A stretch of DNA of 64,000 nucleotides from Pocillopora verrucosa (taxonomy: Eukaryota > Cnidaria > Anthozoa > Scleractinia > Pocilloporidae): NCBI RefSeq assembly GCF_036669915.1, contig NC_089325.1, positions 15,301,368 through 15,365,367 on the forward strand, in the 5' to 3' direction. Below the pieces are notes generated by a model that saw only the letters and a list, made by a program, of their open reading frames with translations, was not told the origin of the DNA and ran no database searches. The translations under genes were made by a program, and so were the position numbers. Every line of letters begins with the position of its first letter. Within the stretch, counting starts at the first letter, position 1. This document shows, piece by piece, positions 34,101-44,028 of the stretch.

Positions 34101-37100
34101 AGCTTTAGCCCTTTGTTAGAGGTTAAGAAGGGATGAAGGGCTATGACAAAGGGCTAACACTTGAAACATCAGCTTTGAAACTCTTTATGGCAAAAAATTT
34201 ATGTTATCAACACAGTTCATAATACTAAATTACCCTGACTAATGTCACAACCTACAAATTATGTAAATTGCTAAAGTGTAATATTCAAATTATGATAACT
34301 AGCTATTCACCACACCCTTAGGAGTGCCTCGGCATTAGCACAACTTTATAGCACATCAACTATGGAGCATCATCACTTTGATCAATGCATTATGATCATC
34401 AACAGCCAGGTATTGATTATTGTTTAATCTGTAAGGGAGATAGGATATTAAGGTTAGGCCAGATGGCTTGTTATGTTTTGTAGTAATCCCTATCTTGTAC
34501 AGTTTCATTGCTTTTTTGCTTGTGATTTAGAATTTCTGGAACACTTAGTGTTTATTCAGAGCATCTCTGTCCCTTTCCAGTTACACCTTGCTACTGCAAT
34601 TATCAGTTGAGTGAGATGTGGATAAGTAAGGTGATGAAATTATGGTTTTGGCACAGGTGACCTTCCTCAATTAAAGGGGTGGTAACTGAATCTCAAGAGC
34701 TAATTATCACCAACCATTGAACATGAAAGTTCAGCAAAAGAAGTGAAATAACATATTGCCATAAGAAACAGAGCTAGTTACCCATGACAATAACAGAATT
34801 TTCACATCAAAATTGGTCACCAAACTTCCCCCACGCCTCGCTCATCTGAAAATTGCAGTATTTTATGTTTTGTCAAATAATGTTGACTGATGTTAATAAC
34901 TATTTCACACTAGATGAGTAATGAATTAAATACTTTTTATCTCTTTTACTTTACTTAGTATTGTTTTACCTAATATCTCATTTTAGGGAAATGAAATTTT
35001 TGGATCTCTCTCAGCTGAGGATTATAACAAAGTGATCAAACTTGTAGAACAAGCAATCATTGCAACTGATCTAGCCTTGTACTTCCAGTAAGTAATAGAC
35101 AGTATAGTGTTCTTACCAGGTTGATGCACTTGATAATGATTTTTGTTCTTGGGAATAATGTCAAGGAGGCATTTCCATTCTGAATCTTTTTCGTCTAAGG
35201 AAACGGGCTGAATTTTTCAAGAAAGCTGAAGCTGGACTTGAAGATTGGTCAACTGATGAAAACAGAGAACTTTTGAGGTGTGAAAACATCTTTTAATATT
35301 GTCAGGGTTTTTTCCAACTTTTGTTGAACAACTGAGTATCAAGAAATTGTGCTTTTTGGTCATTTTTTAATTGATGTAACTATTTATAGCCTTGTTGCTT
35401 ATTTCACATACCCCAACCAGCCCAGATTCTTGTTCTAATAATGTACATGAAAAAACTACACGCATCTGATTGGCAGAAAACAATTGCATTTTTCATGTAG
35501 CACAAGTGCAAAGTTGTAACACAAGTGCAAATTATAAATAGCACACAAGTTACAGAAATTTACTCCACTTGACTTTCTGTACTGCATTTTTCATGTAAAT
35601 TATTAACAAGTAACCAGATGATTTCTCATTCAAGCAATTTGGTGTAATTAAGCACTTGTAAATTTTTCAAAGAACATGAAGTAGTCATCAGGATTTGGTT
35701 TTAAATCAAGAGAACAACTGATAAGTTTGAATATTCTCATAACCCTTTTACAGGATAATGTGTGGATTGCATAGGGAGAAGTTACTTGTTAATCACTTTT
35801 GGGAGTTAAAGGGTTAAGTAACACTTTATATCTTATATGCATTCAGAGCTATGATGATGACAGCATGTGATCTTTCAGCCATCACCAAACCTTGGCCTGT
35901 ACAGAGAAGGGTAAGGAGATTTTACTGCTTGGTCATAGTTAAGTGGTTAACCATTTTAATGGTTTGTTGAAATAATTGTGCTTCTGAGAAGAAAAATGTA
36001 GTTGTTCTTGTTCTAAATTTTATGCCAGTGATGATTACAACTCAATTTCAAAATTTGAGTGTTTTTTTTTTTAACAATCATTTTCCATAATCTTGGTGAC
36101 TAATATTACCAGATAATATTCCAATAGGTGTGACTTGAGAGAGCTAGATCAACTGAAAAAACCAATGCTAAGATTTACAATTTTTTTTCAACACAGCTGT
36201 TGAATAAATTTTGTTCTGTTTCTTTTGTTTTTGCTGTTGATTTTTCCTATTTAAAAGTAAGTGGATTGTTTTTTCTCATCATACATTTGTTATTGATATA
36301 AAGCAAGCAGCTCTCTACTGTTTGTCTCAACCTTTTCTTTTTTTTTTCATTTCTCATTAAAGACAGCACTACTTGTGGCTGAGGAATTCTTTCAGCAAGG
36401 TGACCTTGAACAACAAGAGTTGAAATCCACACCCATGGCTATGATGGACAGGGCAAAGAAAGATGAACTTCCACAAATGCAAGTTGGTTTCATAGATTCT
36501 GTCTGTCTACCTCTGTATAAGGTGAGTGGCATTCAATCATTTGGTTCAATGTTCTCAACATTGTGTGTAAAATCAAACTTTTCTAGGAAAACATAAATTT
36601 TTTTCTTAATCTGTCATGGAAAGTCATGGAATTTTACTGCAATAAAATAAAATAATCCCGCTCTCAGTAACAAGGAATTAAACAGTTTATTTACAAGGTT
36701 GATGAACTTGTACATTATGTCCAGTAATTCTCATTTGTTGGCTAATAAGCAACTGGCAATTCAAGTTTATCTTTTGGGCTTTTGATTAGCTATCGAAAAA
36801 AAAGAACTCTACATTAATTATAATTTCTCAGAACTTCAAGGTAGATGAATCTTTAAGTTTTCTTGCAGGCTTTTACACTAATGAGTCCAAAGCTTGCTCC
36901 GCTTAAAGAGGGCTGTAGAGAAAACAAATTACAATGGCAGAAACTAGCTGATGATTACAAGGCACAGGTGTGACAAAAGCTATACATTTTGTTGATACTG
37001 TTATTACTACTAAACATCTTGCTACAAGCCTCAGTGAACACTGATTTTCACTCAAAATGGAGTTAGAGTAACCAAAGAGTTTGAGCTATATGATGTGGTG

Positions 37101-39015
37101 AAATTATTTATCAGCTACTTGGTAGAATACAAATACCCCCTTACCTTTTTGTTTCTTATGATCTAGTGAAACTATATTTTTGGATTGAACTGGCTCTTTG
37201 ATCAGATTGTTGTTCCTTCTCTCCAACAATGTACTGCAATTTTCAATTTAGTGAGGCGCGGTGGTAACAAAATTGTGTCATTGTCTGTTTCCAGTGGCAA
37301 TGTTTTGTTTGATTTCTTTTGGGTTGTGTAGTTTGATGGTTGGTGACGTGTAGCTCTTGCGATTTGGTTACCATTTGACAACACTGTCATGTTGTGGTCA
37401 AACCTGTCACCAAACTCTTTTAGTGCCTTACTCAACTGATAACAATAGAAGGTTTTTTTTTCGAAATATTGATAACAAGGATTAATAGAAGTTTATTTCC
37501 CTTTTAATCTCTATTATTTCAAGTTCACTTGCTCAGCTTTCTGAAATGAACTAATTGGATTGTAGAGGACAATTTTGCCATCAATAGAGTTCGAAAATTT
37601 GGGCTATTGACCTCAAAAAGAAGATGGTAATGAGTGCTTAACTCTTATCTCTCAAAGAGTTTTAATTAGTTTTTTTTTGTATGAGACTTATAAAAAGGTT
37701 TTGATTCCCAATAGCTGGATGCTTGGAATTTTCAAACAAATTGTTTTTTTCGTCTTCTTTGTACAGATTGAGAACAAAGTGTGGAGAAAGAGATGAGATC
37801 TCAGATGATGTAAATACTGAACATTTGTTATTATTTTTATTTGCTTGATAGCCTTAGCTGAGCTGTGAGCTTGCATGATCTTTGTAATACCTAGTAAGTA
37901 TGTAAACATTATTTTTTTCACATCCCATTCATGGCAATCATTCATAAAATGTCTATTTTTTCCCATTGTTGACATGAAATTATTATTTTGTTTGGTGTTT
38001 AAGAAAATTTAGATTAAAAGTAATATTAACATGTAATGTAACATCAGTTGAATATTAACACCTGATTTAACCACATTAAACCCATTTTGCCTAGGATTTA
38101 ACTAACCACAACTGGTAAATAGAATTAATATTATTCTGACTTTTGCCTGAGAATAATATTGTCAAGGGTTAGAAATCACCTGACTTTCATAAGGTAAAGT
38201 TTTCTAAAGGTTAATTCAACACAATAAGTACATTTAACCCTTTTATTTAAGATAAAAATTAATGATTTATTAATATGTGATGAATATTGATTGGCATTGA
38301 TATCGATTTTGAATTTATTCGATATTAATATCATGACAATTGTCAATTAATTTCAGTCAGGCTATTGATAAGTGTATATTTTGGCCATATTTGATAAATT
38401 TTTATTTTTTTCTTGAGCTATGTAGTAATAAAATCTAAACATCAGAGGGCACACCACAAGGACTCTTCTCTGAAATTATTTTGGCACAATGTAATAGCTC
38501 TCTCTTGTAAGTTGGCAGCTCAGCTGAAAAGACATTTAAGAAGGATGACACTTCACAGAAAATATCACTGAAGCTGTCTCCCTTTCCTCCTTCTCAGAAG
38601 TATTGTGAAAAAAGGGCTTGAGTCTGTCCTTTTTTTTGAGGAAACTCTAGTTGAATGTGATGTTCTCGGCAAAAAGGGGGTAATTTCAACCTCATTCCTG
38701 GGCCCACTCTCTTACTTCCTCTACTAAAGGTCAGCCTACTGTCAGGGAATTTGAAAGGGGGCAGATTGCTGGTGAGGGAGGGAGGGGGGCTGGTTGACAG
38801 CGTAGGATCTCAAGTAGGAGTTGCATTAATGCTCCCAATTGCAAACAATGGTAAGTCCTGGGAGAGTGTGAGTCTCTTGTTTGATAACACTTAGCCCTAA
38901 CATATTTTCAGTTGAATTCTTTCTTCTTTTGTAGCCTCAAGATGAGAGGAAATCAAACAGAAAAGTATGCCTGTCTCATTGGAAGACAAATAGTATATTA
39001 AAAGAGTTAAAGTAG
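25124..39015 (+). CDS. PDE5: cGMP-binding 3',5'-cyclic nucleotide phosphodiesterase, PDE5/PDE11 type (N-terminus not found)
   Basis: Exons: 25124-25216, 25688-25759, 26169-26258, 26767-26904, 27416-27498, 28589-28655, 28746-28793, 28920-28995, 29906-29973, 30342-30434, 31311-31361, 32267-32413, 33199-33306, 33488-33597, 34322-34409, 34987-35087, 35200-35277, 35847-35910, 36363-36521, 36869-36967, 38935-39015. All phases agree, giving 637 codons and a stop. Residues 1-85 are the second half of GAF-A, with an NKX(n)D-type motif in the second exon; residues ~86-275 are GAF-B ([13 protein letters not shown]); the catalytic domain follows. The metal site is visible: [31 protein letters not shown] carries the invariant pocket Gln. 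The family hydrolyses cGMP (PDE11 also cAMP) in the cytosol and is activated by cGMP binding to GAF-A. The catalytic domain reads closest to PDE5 ([18 protein letters not shown]). About 230 N-terminal residues of a full PDE5 are missing here. An alternative last exon at 37767-37796 would end in IENKVWRKR. Confidence 0.9.
28065..28385 (+). repeat. SINE-like composite in a PDE intron
   Basis: TTAGCTCAGGTTGTAAAGCA (A-box-like) at about 28215 and GAGGTCAAATCCCATACAGG (B-box-like) at about 28250 form a degenerate tRNA head. After it, AACTGCAAGAATTGCTTCCA through ATGATTTTCATATATTTACA at about 28320-28391 is a near-copy of 28077-28150, so the same tail unit flanks the head on both sides. An inverted arm of the start of this unit lies at 27992-28010. 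Confidence 0.45.
28388..28526. mobile_element. Truncated TTAA MITE, family A
   Basis: Only the right two thirds remain, from GAGAATTTGATATTAGATCA to GGGAGTTAAAGGGTTAA. The left end is replaced by the SINE-like tail. Confidence 0.55.
29028..29249. mobile_element. Inverted-repeat element, family C
   Basis: It starts TAGGCCATTTTACAGTTGTG about 30 bp after the exon ending at 28995. The right arm is GGCTTGGCAGACAAGCAG...AAAACAGAGTATT. Confidence 0.55.
29584..29793. mobile_element. TTAA MITE, family B
   Basis: It runs from TTAACCTTTTACAACC to GGGGTTAAAGGGTTAAC, in the same orientation as the copy at 2502 but with the left arm intact. Confidence 0.6.
30571..30788. mobile_element. Inverted-repeat element, family C
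   Basis: The left arm is TCATTTTACAGTTGTCTGC and the right arm is CGCAACTGTAAAATGGACTA. This copy has the clearest terminal inverted repeats of the family. Confidence 0.6.
30949..31159. mobile_element. TTAA MITE, family B
   Basis: Reverse orientation: it begins ACCCTTAGACCCCTAAGAGT and ends AGTGTAAAGGATTAAT. Confidence 0.6.
31456..31866. mobile_element. Family C element split by a family A insertion
   Basis: The left part (ATTTACAATTGTGTACTTTG to CAAAAGCAGCAAGGTCCATG) and right part (TTAGCCTCACTC to CAACTGTAAAATGGACTATT) are family C. A complete family A element occupies 31604-31805 between them. About 15-20 bases of the family C middle are missing at the junction compared with 30571-30788. 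Confidence 0.6.
31604..31805. mobile_element. TTAA MITE, family A, nested
   Basis: It runs from AACCCTCTAACTCCCATTAG to GAGTGAAAGGCTTAA, inside a family C element. It is therefore younger than that host copy. Confidence 0.6.
32558..32732. mobile_element. TTAA MITE, family B
   Basis: Reverse orientation, starting CAACCCTTTTACCTCTAAG and ending GGTGGTAAACGGTTAA. It is in the intron after the exon that ends at 32413. Confidence 0.55.
32905..33108. mobile_element. TTAA MITE, family B
   Basis: Forward orientation, from CTCTTAACATAAACATATA to GTGGGGTTAAAGGATTA. With the copy at 32558 it forms an inverted pair inside one intron, so the transcript could fold into a hairpin. Confidence 0.55.
33655..33872. 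mobile_element. TTAA MITE, family B, with internal duplication
   Basis: It runs from CACCCTAACATCAGTATG to GGAGTTGAAGGGTTAAGG. The word TACATTTCCAATAG is directly duplicated at about 33697-33725, making this copy slightly longer. Confidence 0.55.
33980..34245. repeat. Dispersed repeat, family E
   Basis: It starts GTTTCTAAAGAAACTGTTGT and contains TCAACTGGGTTGATAACC and AGCCCTTTGTTAGAG. A second copy starts at 46650. The interior has inverted arms (AGCCCTTTGT / ACAAAGGGCT). Confidence 0.5.
35443..35690. repeat. Dispersed repeat, family F
   Basis: Second copy of the element at 6165, from ATGTACATGAAAAAACTACA to TTTCAAAGAACATGAAG. It lies in a PDE intron and lacks the fold-back right half. Confidence 0.55.
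35715..35817. mobile_element. Partial TTAA MITE, family D
   Basis: Only the right end is present: ATAGGGAGAAGTTACTTGTT to GGGAGTTAAAGGGTTAA. Complete relatives are at 43557 and 58041. Confidence 0.5.
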
Positions 39016-41445
39016 CAATCTTGTAAATAGACATCATATGAATTTAATTTTTCTAGCAAATGAATAGTAAGATCATTGCCAGTTGGTGTTTGTATAAATA
39101 TTATTGTACATGGTCAAGTAAAACTATAGCAGTGTCTGTTATATTTTCTCTATTCATAATATCCAACAAATGGGATCAAATTAAAGGCTTTACTGGTTGC
39201 TAACAACAAGCATACAAGAGCATTTACTAAAAGAAAATAGGTTCAACTATGGGGTTACATTTGATGGGGTGGTCTAATTGTCTGTGTGAGAACAGTGGTG
39301 ACAAGAACAGATGTCCCTTACAGTGGGTGATGTTTTCACAATCTGAGAAGAAGTCACCTCATGACTGTAATGGCGACTTTTAGCTCAGGTTTTTGAAAAG
39401 TCTTTTCTTGTCACGATAGAGACTTTGAAGCAAACCACAATGGCAATGGCAATAAGGATGTGGTAAAAAAACAAAGACTTAATGCATGGGCAGTACAATA
39501 GCCTGGCACATGTATTTTAGACTTCATGCACTTCTTAGCCATCCCCTGCAAAGCAAAAAGGTGCAATCGCCAAAATTTGTGTGGTCTGAGAACAGAAACC
39601 CAGACACCAAATCATTTAATAAGTTTTTATTTGGAACTCAACAATTTTCCTTTACATTATGCTGAAGTAGGGGAGTGGCATCATAAGAGGTGGTAAACAC
39701 ATGCAGCTATTTTCAAAATTCTACAAAAAATGATTGATGTCTTCCGAGGCATTGCCATACTGACTGCTTAAAAAACTTTTAACTACAAAGCCTTTCGTTG
39801 AGATGATAGACTAGTGCTCCTTTCACTCCACCAACCCATGTTTAGTTCAACCAGGTTTAACTAAATAAAAACCAGCGATAGAAAACTGAAAGACTAAAAC
39901 TTACTATTTGGGTTCAAGTAAGCATGAACTTTTATCTTCATTGTGCTTAATTTGAAGTCAGCAAACATCATTTTAAGCAACTTAATGAAGAAAACAGTCT
40001 CTGTTTGACAAAACAGCTGTGAAACGTGATGTAGCTTTGGAGTGAATAGAGTATAGGATTTCACATAATTCTTTCACACTTGAGATCCTAAAACTATTTT
40101 TCTAACGATAGTGAGTGCACATCTCTTCTGGTTGGTTCTGAAAAGTTCTGTCAATGCAAAAACCCTTAGTTTGTTCATTGATAACTCTCATTACCTGCCT
40201 GCATGAAAGTGTATTATAATGCGAATAGAACTCATATACTTGTCACTCTTGGAAGTCAAAGGTTTTGCGCAAGTGAAGTGTAACTCATATTAATTGTGCC
40301 ACAACCATCAATGGTGGCACTTAAAGCCTCTTGGCTGCTTCTTATACCCTTCTGAAGGAACAAACTCAACTTTAAACATTTTCTTACCAAATCTCTTGTT
40401 TCTCTTTTGAACAATGTACTTTACTAAAGTTGAATGTCGTCCTATCATTGCATAGTGAAATAAGCCATGAAATTATTATGAAATAGAAGTGTTATTCAGG
40501 GATTCCACTGACCAATGACAGGAATGAGAGTCCTTTCTTTGCCACATTTAAGTCTTTTCCTCATTCACCATACTATTGATTCATGACTCATAAACTTACA
40601 TTGAAGAGTAATATATGAACCTGTACAGAAATATATTATTTTAATGGAGGGTCCAAACGGGTAACTTGTGTGGTATTATATTTAGTGTTGAACACTATCT
40701 TTTGTTGGCAAAATTCACATTTCATTCACTTTGTTCCCATCTTGAAACACAGGGACAAACACTTATATTTGAGCCCCCAATCTGGTAACACATATTAGAC
40801 TGAAACAGGTGGCATTGTTACAAAACGATTATAATTTAAAGAAAAACAAAACCTAAAAACTTGATTAGTCAAACTTTGAGTAAAAAATATTGGTTGGCCT
40901 CTTTAATTAACGTTTCCAAGGAAAGTTACTAGTTCACATGGTGATGTACATGTTTCAGTTTTTTTTGGCTTGCATCTCAGGGAAATTGTCAACATAGGTT
41001 AGTTAAGCACAAATTTCCACAAATCTGCAGCTGACCTGAAGCTGTGCTTGTGGCAGTAAATTATTAATTCACTGTCAAGTCCAGCCTTTAAGCTCATAGT
41101 GCAAGGTCACTTTGTGTCAATATTTTCCTTTTTTGTAAATGTTTTAAGGGCATTGACATGTTCTTGACCAACTGTACTGGTTCAAATGTTTTACACCCTT
41201 TTGGTACATATAAGTAGGAGTAAATTTATTTGTGTATTGTTATTCAAGTTGTACAGGGCTGAAAGTCAGAGGTACTCTAATCTTATCACTTAATTCATAC
41301 TTTGTCAGTTGAATAGGAGCTCTTGTTTAAAGCAAGGTAGAAATGTCTTTCTGGGCAGAAAAAGGTGTAAAGTTTCAAAATTAATATTTTTCCAACCAAT
41401 TTTAATTTAACGTGATGACGCCACCCACCAACAAATGAATGGAGC

Positions 41446-41655
41446 TAACCCTTTTACTCCCAAGGGCTAATTAGTCATTCTCCTTACTTTCTGCCATGCA
41501 ATTCTCATGATGTGAGTTCAGAGAATTTGGTACTGGATCAACTAATCTTGTAATTGATACTTTCCTTCATTGTCGTCACCTGTTTGCATGATATTGCATC
41601 AATATTTTAAAGAAGAAATTCTGTCTTGGTCACCCATGGGAGTTGAAGGATTAAC
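41446..41655. mobile_element. TTAA MITE, family A
   Basis: It runs from TAACCCTTTTACTCCCAAG to GGGAGTTGAAGGATTAA. Confidence 0.6.
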
Positions 41656-42128
41656 GAAATGATAGCATCATATGGATAGAAAGTACAGATGGTATACTGT
41701 GTAATACAGCATAGTATACTAAATTTTAATAAATAAACTCATAAAGAAACTTTTGTGTATGGTATTTTGTGTGTATAACTTTTAGTTACAGAGCTAATGT
41801 AAAGTTTGATTTAGTGCCTAGGGTGCTTATTAGGAACAGGGTGCTTATTTCATTTGAGAAACAGTGCAATATGGAAAACAAGGCTTTGATTTTATCTAAT
41901 AAGGAACAAAAGTGCAAACTGTAAAAGTAACAAATGTACAGTGAAAATTTGCAATGTAATGGTAGGGAATGTACTGTTAGTGCTATCATTGAAATAGAAA
42001 AGGAAAGCTTCTTGGAGTAGGAGCACTTATTGGAATGAGGGGGCTAAATCAAATTATTACAATGTTAAGTTGCATCTGTTTGCTAAAGTTTGATTAACAT
42101 AAGAGTACTGATGTTAGGGTGCTGAAAG

Positions 42129-42337
42129 TGACCCTTTCACTCCCAAGATCTCATTGGTACTTCTCCTTACTTTCTGCTATACAGAACTCATGATTTTACC
42201 TCTGAGAATTTGGTTTCTGATCAACCAGCAATCTCCTTACTGATTTCTTTTTTATTCTCATAACATTTCAGCTTGATATTGTTATGATATTGTAAGGAGA
42301 AATTATGTCTTGGTCACCTGTGGGAGTTAAAGGGTTA
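42129..42337. mobile_element. TTAA MITE, family A
   Basis: It runs from ACCCTTTCACTCCCAAGATC to GGGAGTTAAAGGGTTATT. Confidence 0.6.
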
Positions 42338-43342
42338 TTAACTAAACAAGATCATAATTTGAAGGCCTTGGTCACCCATTACCAATCAAATATTTTGTCC
42401 AACTTTTGCCACTTCCACCCCTATGAGGAATACAGTCACCTCAGAAGCACTCTTACATTGAAGCTATTGATTACACAACATTTCCAATGCGGTGACACAC
42501 CTAGCTGTTCCTGATGTGTGCCACTTTTGTTATTACATTTTGATATTGCGTTGATCTTCTATAGAAAAGATGCATGGCACCATGGAATCTACCATATTTC
42601 CTCAAAGAAATGCTGAGTGCTTATCTGATATTTCATTGTGAAGGAGGCCACTTAATCAAGAGCAATGCTTATGATTATCCTGTACAGATTTCACAGTAGT
42701 TGAAGCTTAACAAATTCTAATAACAGCAGAAGTAGCAACAGCTCAGATGTCCTTGTGCCCCTACTATTATGAAAGTGAGGGAGGAGGGGGCACTGCTTAT
42801 TTGAAAGAGGTGCTTGTTTAACATTAAGTCCAAGGGGGTGGGTACTTATTCAAGGAAATGCAGTATTTTTTAATTAGACAACAATGACTGCCAAGTCTTC
42901 TACTGTCTTTTATTCACCACATCCCCTCACAAACAAAATTCAGTTTCATTAAATTTGTCCCTGTGTGTGTTCACTCAGACACACTGCATCTTTCAATTAA
43001 TTCACACAACTTGATACAAAGAATTATATCATTAAAATTATGTGATAAGCTGAATTATATATGCATTTTGATAAGTTTTTAGTTATGATCTACTGAAAGA
43101 GAGATCCATATATGATGTCAGAATTGACGACATTTTGCTTCTTAATGTATAAAACAAGTAGAATCCATGTTGCTGTGGGTCTGCACAGTAATAAATCACA
43201 GATGACATCAAAATGTAGTTAGAACATTTCATTTTGTGACACATAGCTGCACCTTGTGTGCCACTTTTTAGTTCTTGCTTTATTTTGATGTCATCTGTGA
43301 TCTCTTGCAACACAGAGGCATGGCAAAATGGCATCTATTTTT

Positions 43343-43560
43343 TAACCCTTTAACCCTTTCACTCCCAAGATCTAATTAGTAATTCTCCTTACTATCTGCC
43401 ATACAATTCTTAAGATGTTAGTTCAGAGAATTTGGTATTGGATCAACTAATAATCCCATGATCAATATTCTTCTCTACTCTCATCACCTGCCTGCTTGAT
43501 ATTGTATTGATATTGTAAGGAGAAATTCTGTCTTGGTCACTCATGGGAGTGAAAGGTTAA
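43343..43560. mobile_element. TTAA MITE, family A, with doubled end
   Basis: The left end is duplicated (TTAACCCTTTAACCCTTTCAC) and the right end GAGTGAAAGGTTAA is directly followed by a family D element that uses the same TTAA. Confidence 0.6.
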
Positions 43561-43760
43561 CTCCCAGAATTGATTGACTTGTAACTTCTCCCTATGATAT
43601 CTGTACATTATCTGGCCACTACGTAATGAGAATACTCAAACTTATCAGGAAGAAGTTGTTATCTTGAGTTAACACCAAATTCTCATAACTTATTTACAAG
43701 GAATTGTGAGTCAGTTAGAGGGGAGAATTGACAATCAGATCTTGAGAGTTGAAGGGTTAA
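43557..43760. mobile_element. TTAA MITE, family D
   Basis: It runs from TTAACTCCCAGAATTGATTG to GAGAGTTGAAGGGTTAAT. Family D differs inside (GTAACTTCTCCCTATGATAT, CACCAAATTCTCATAACTTA) but shares the ends of families A and B. Confidence 0.6.
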
Positions 43761-44028
43761 TTTGGTTTATTTCATGACAGTTTATTTCCAGTTATAAGTA
43801 ACTGTATTCAGGTGATATTTTCATTAACTGCTTACTTTTCTTAGCTGTCTCTGACAGTCTTTGCATCACTCAACAAACTTCATGAGAACAACCACACTTG
43901 AATGCTTCCAAAAGCACACGTCTTCACACTATGGTATTTGTTGTAGATGAATCAGACGAGAGAAGGTCAATATCTGCACGCCTTATAACCTATTGATCGT
44001 TTACTCCACATTCTTTTGATGACAGTAG

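Larger units (their letters stand above)
39016..44028. other. Interval between the PDE and the ubiquitin-like gene
   Basis: No exon with support was found. The left part may be PDE 3' UTR; no clean AATAAA was assigned. Base composition stays CpG-poor as in the gene to the left. The interval holds four TTAA MITEs (41446, 42129, 43343, 43557) and a perfect 20-bp inverted repeat at 43194-43213 / 43282-43301. Confidence 0.45.
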
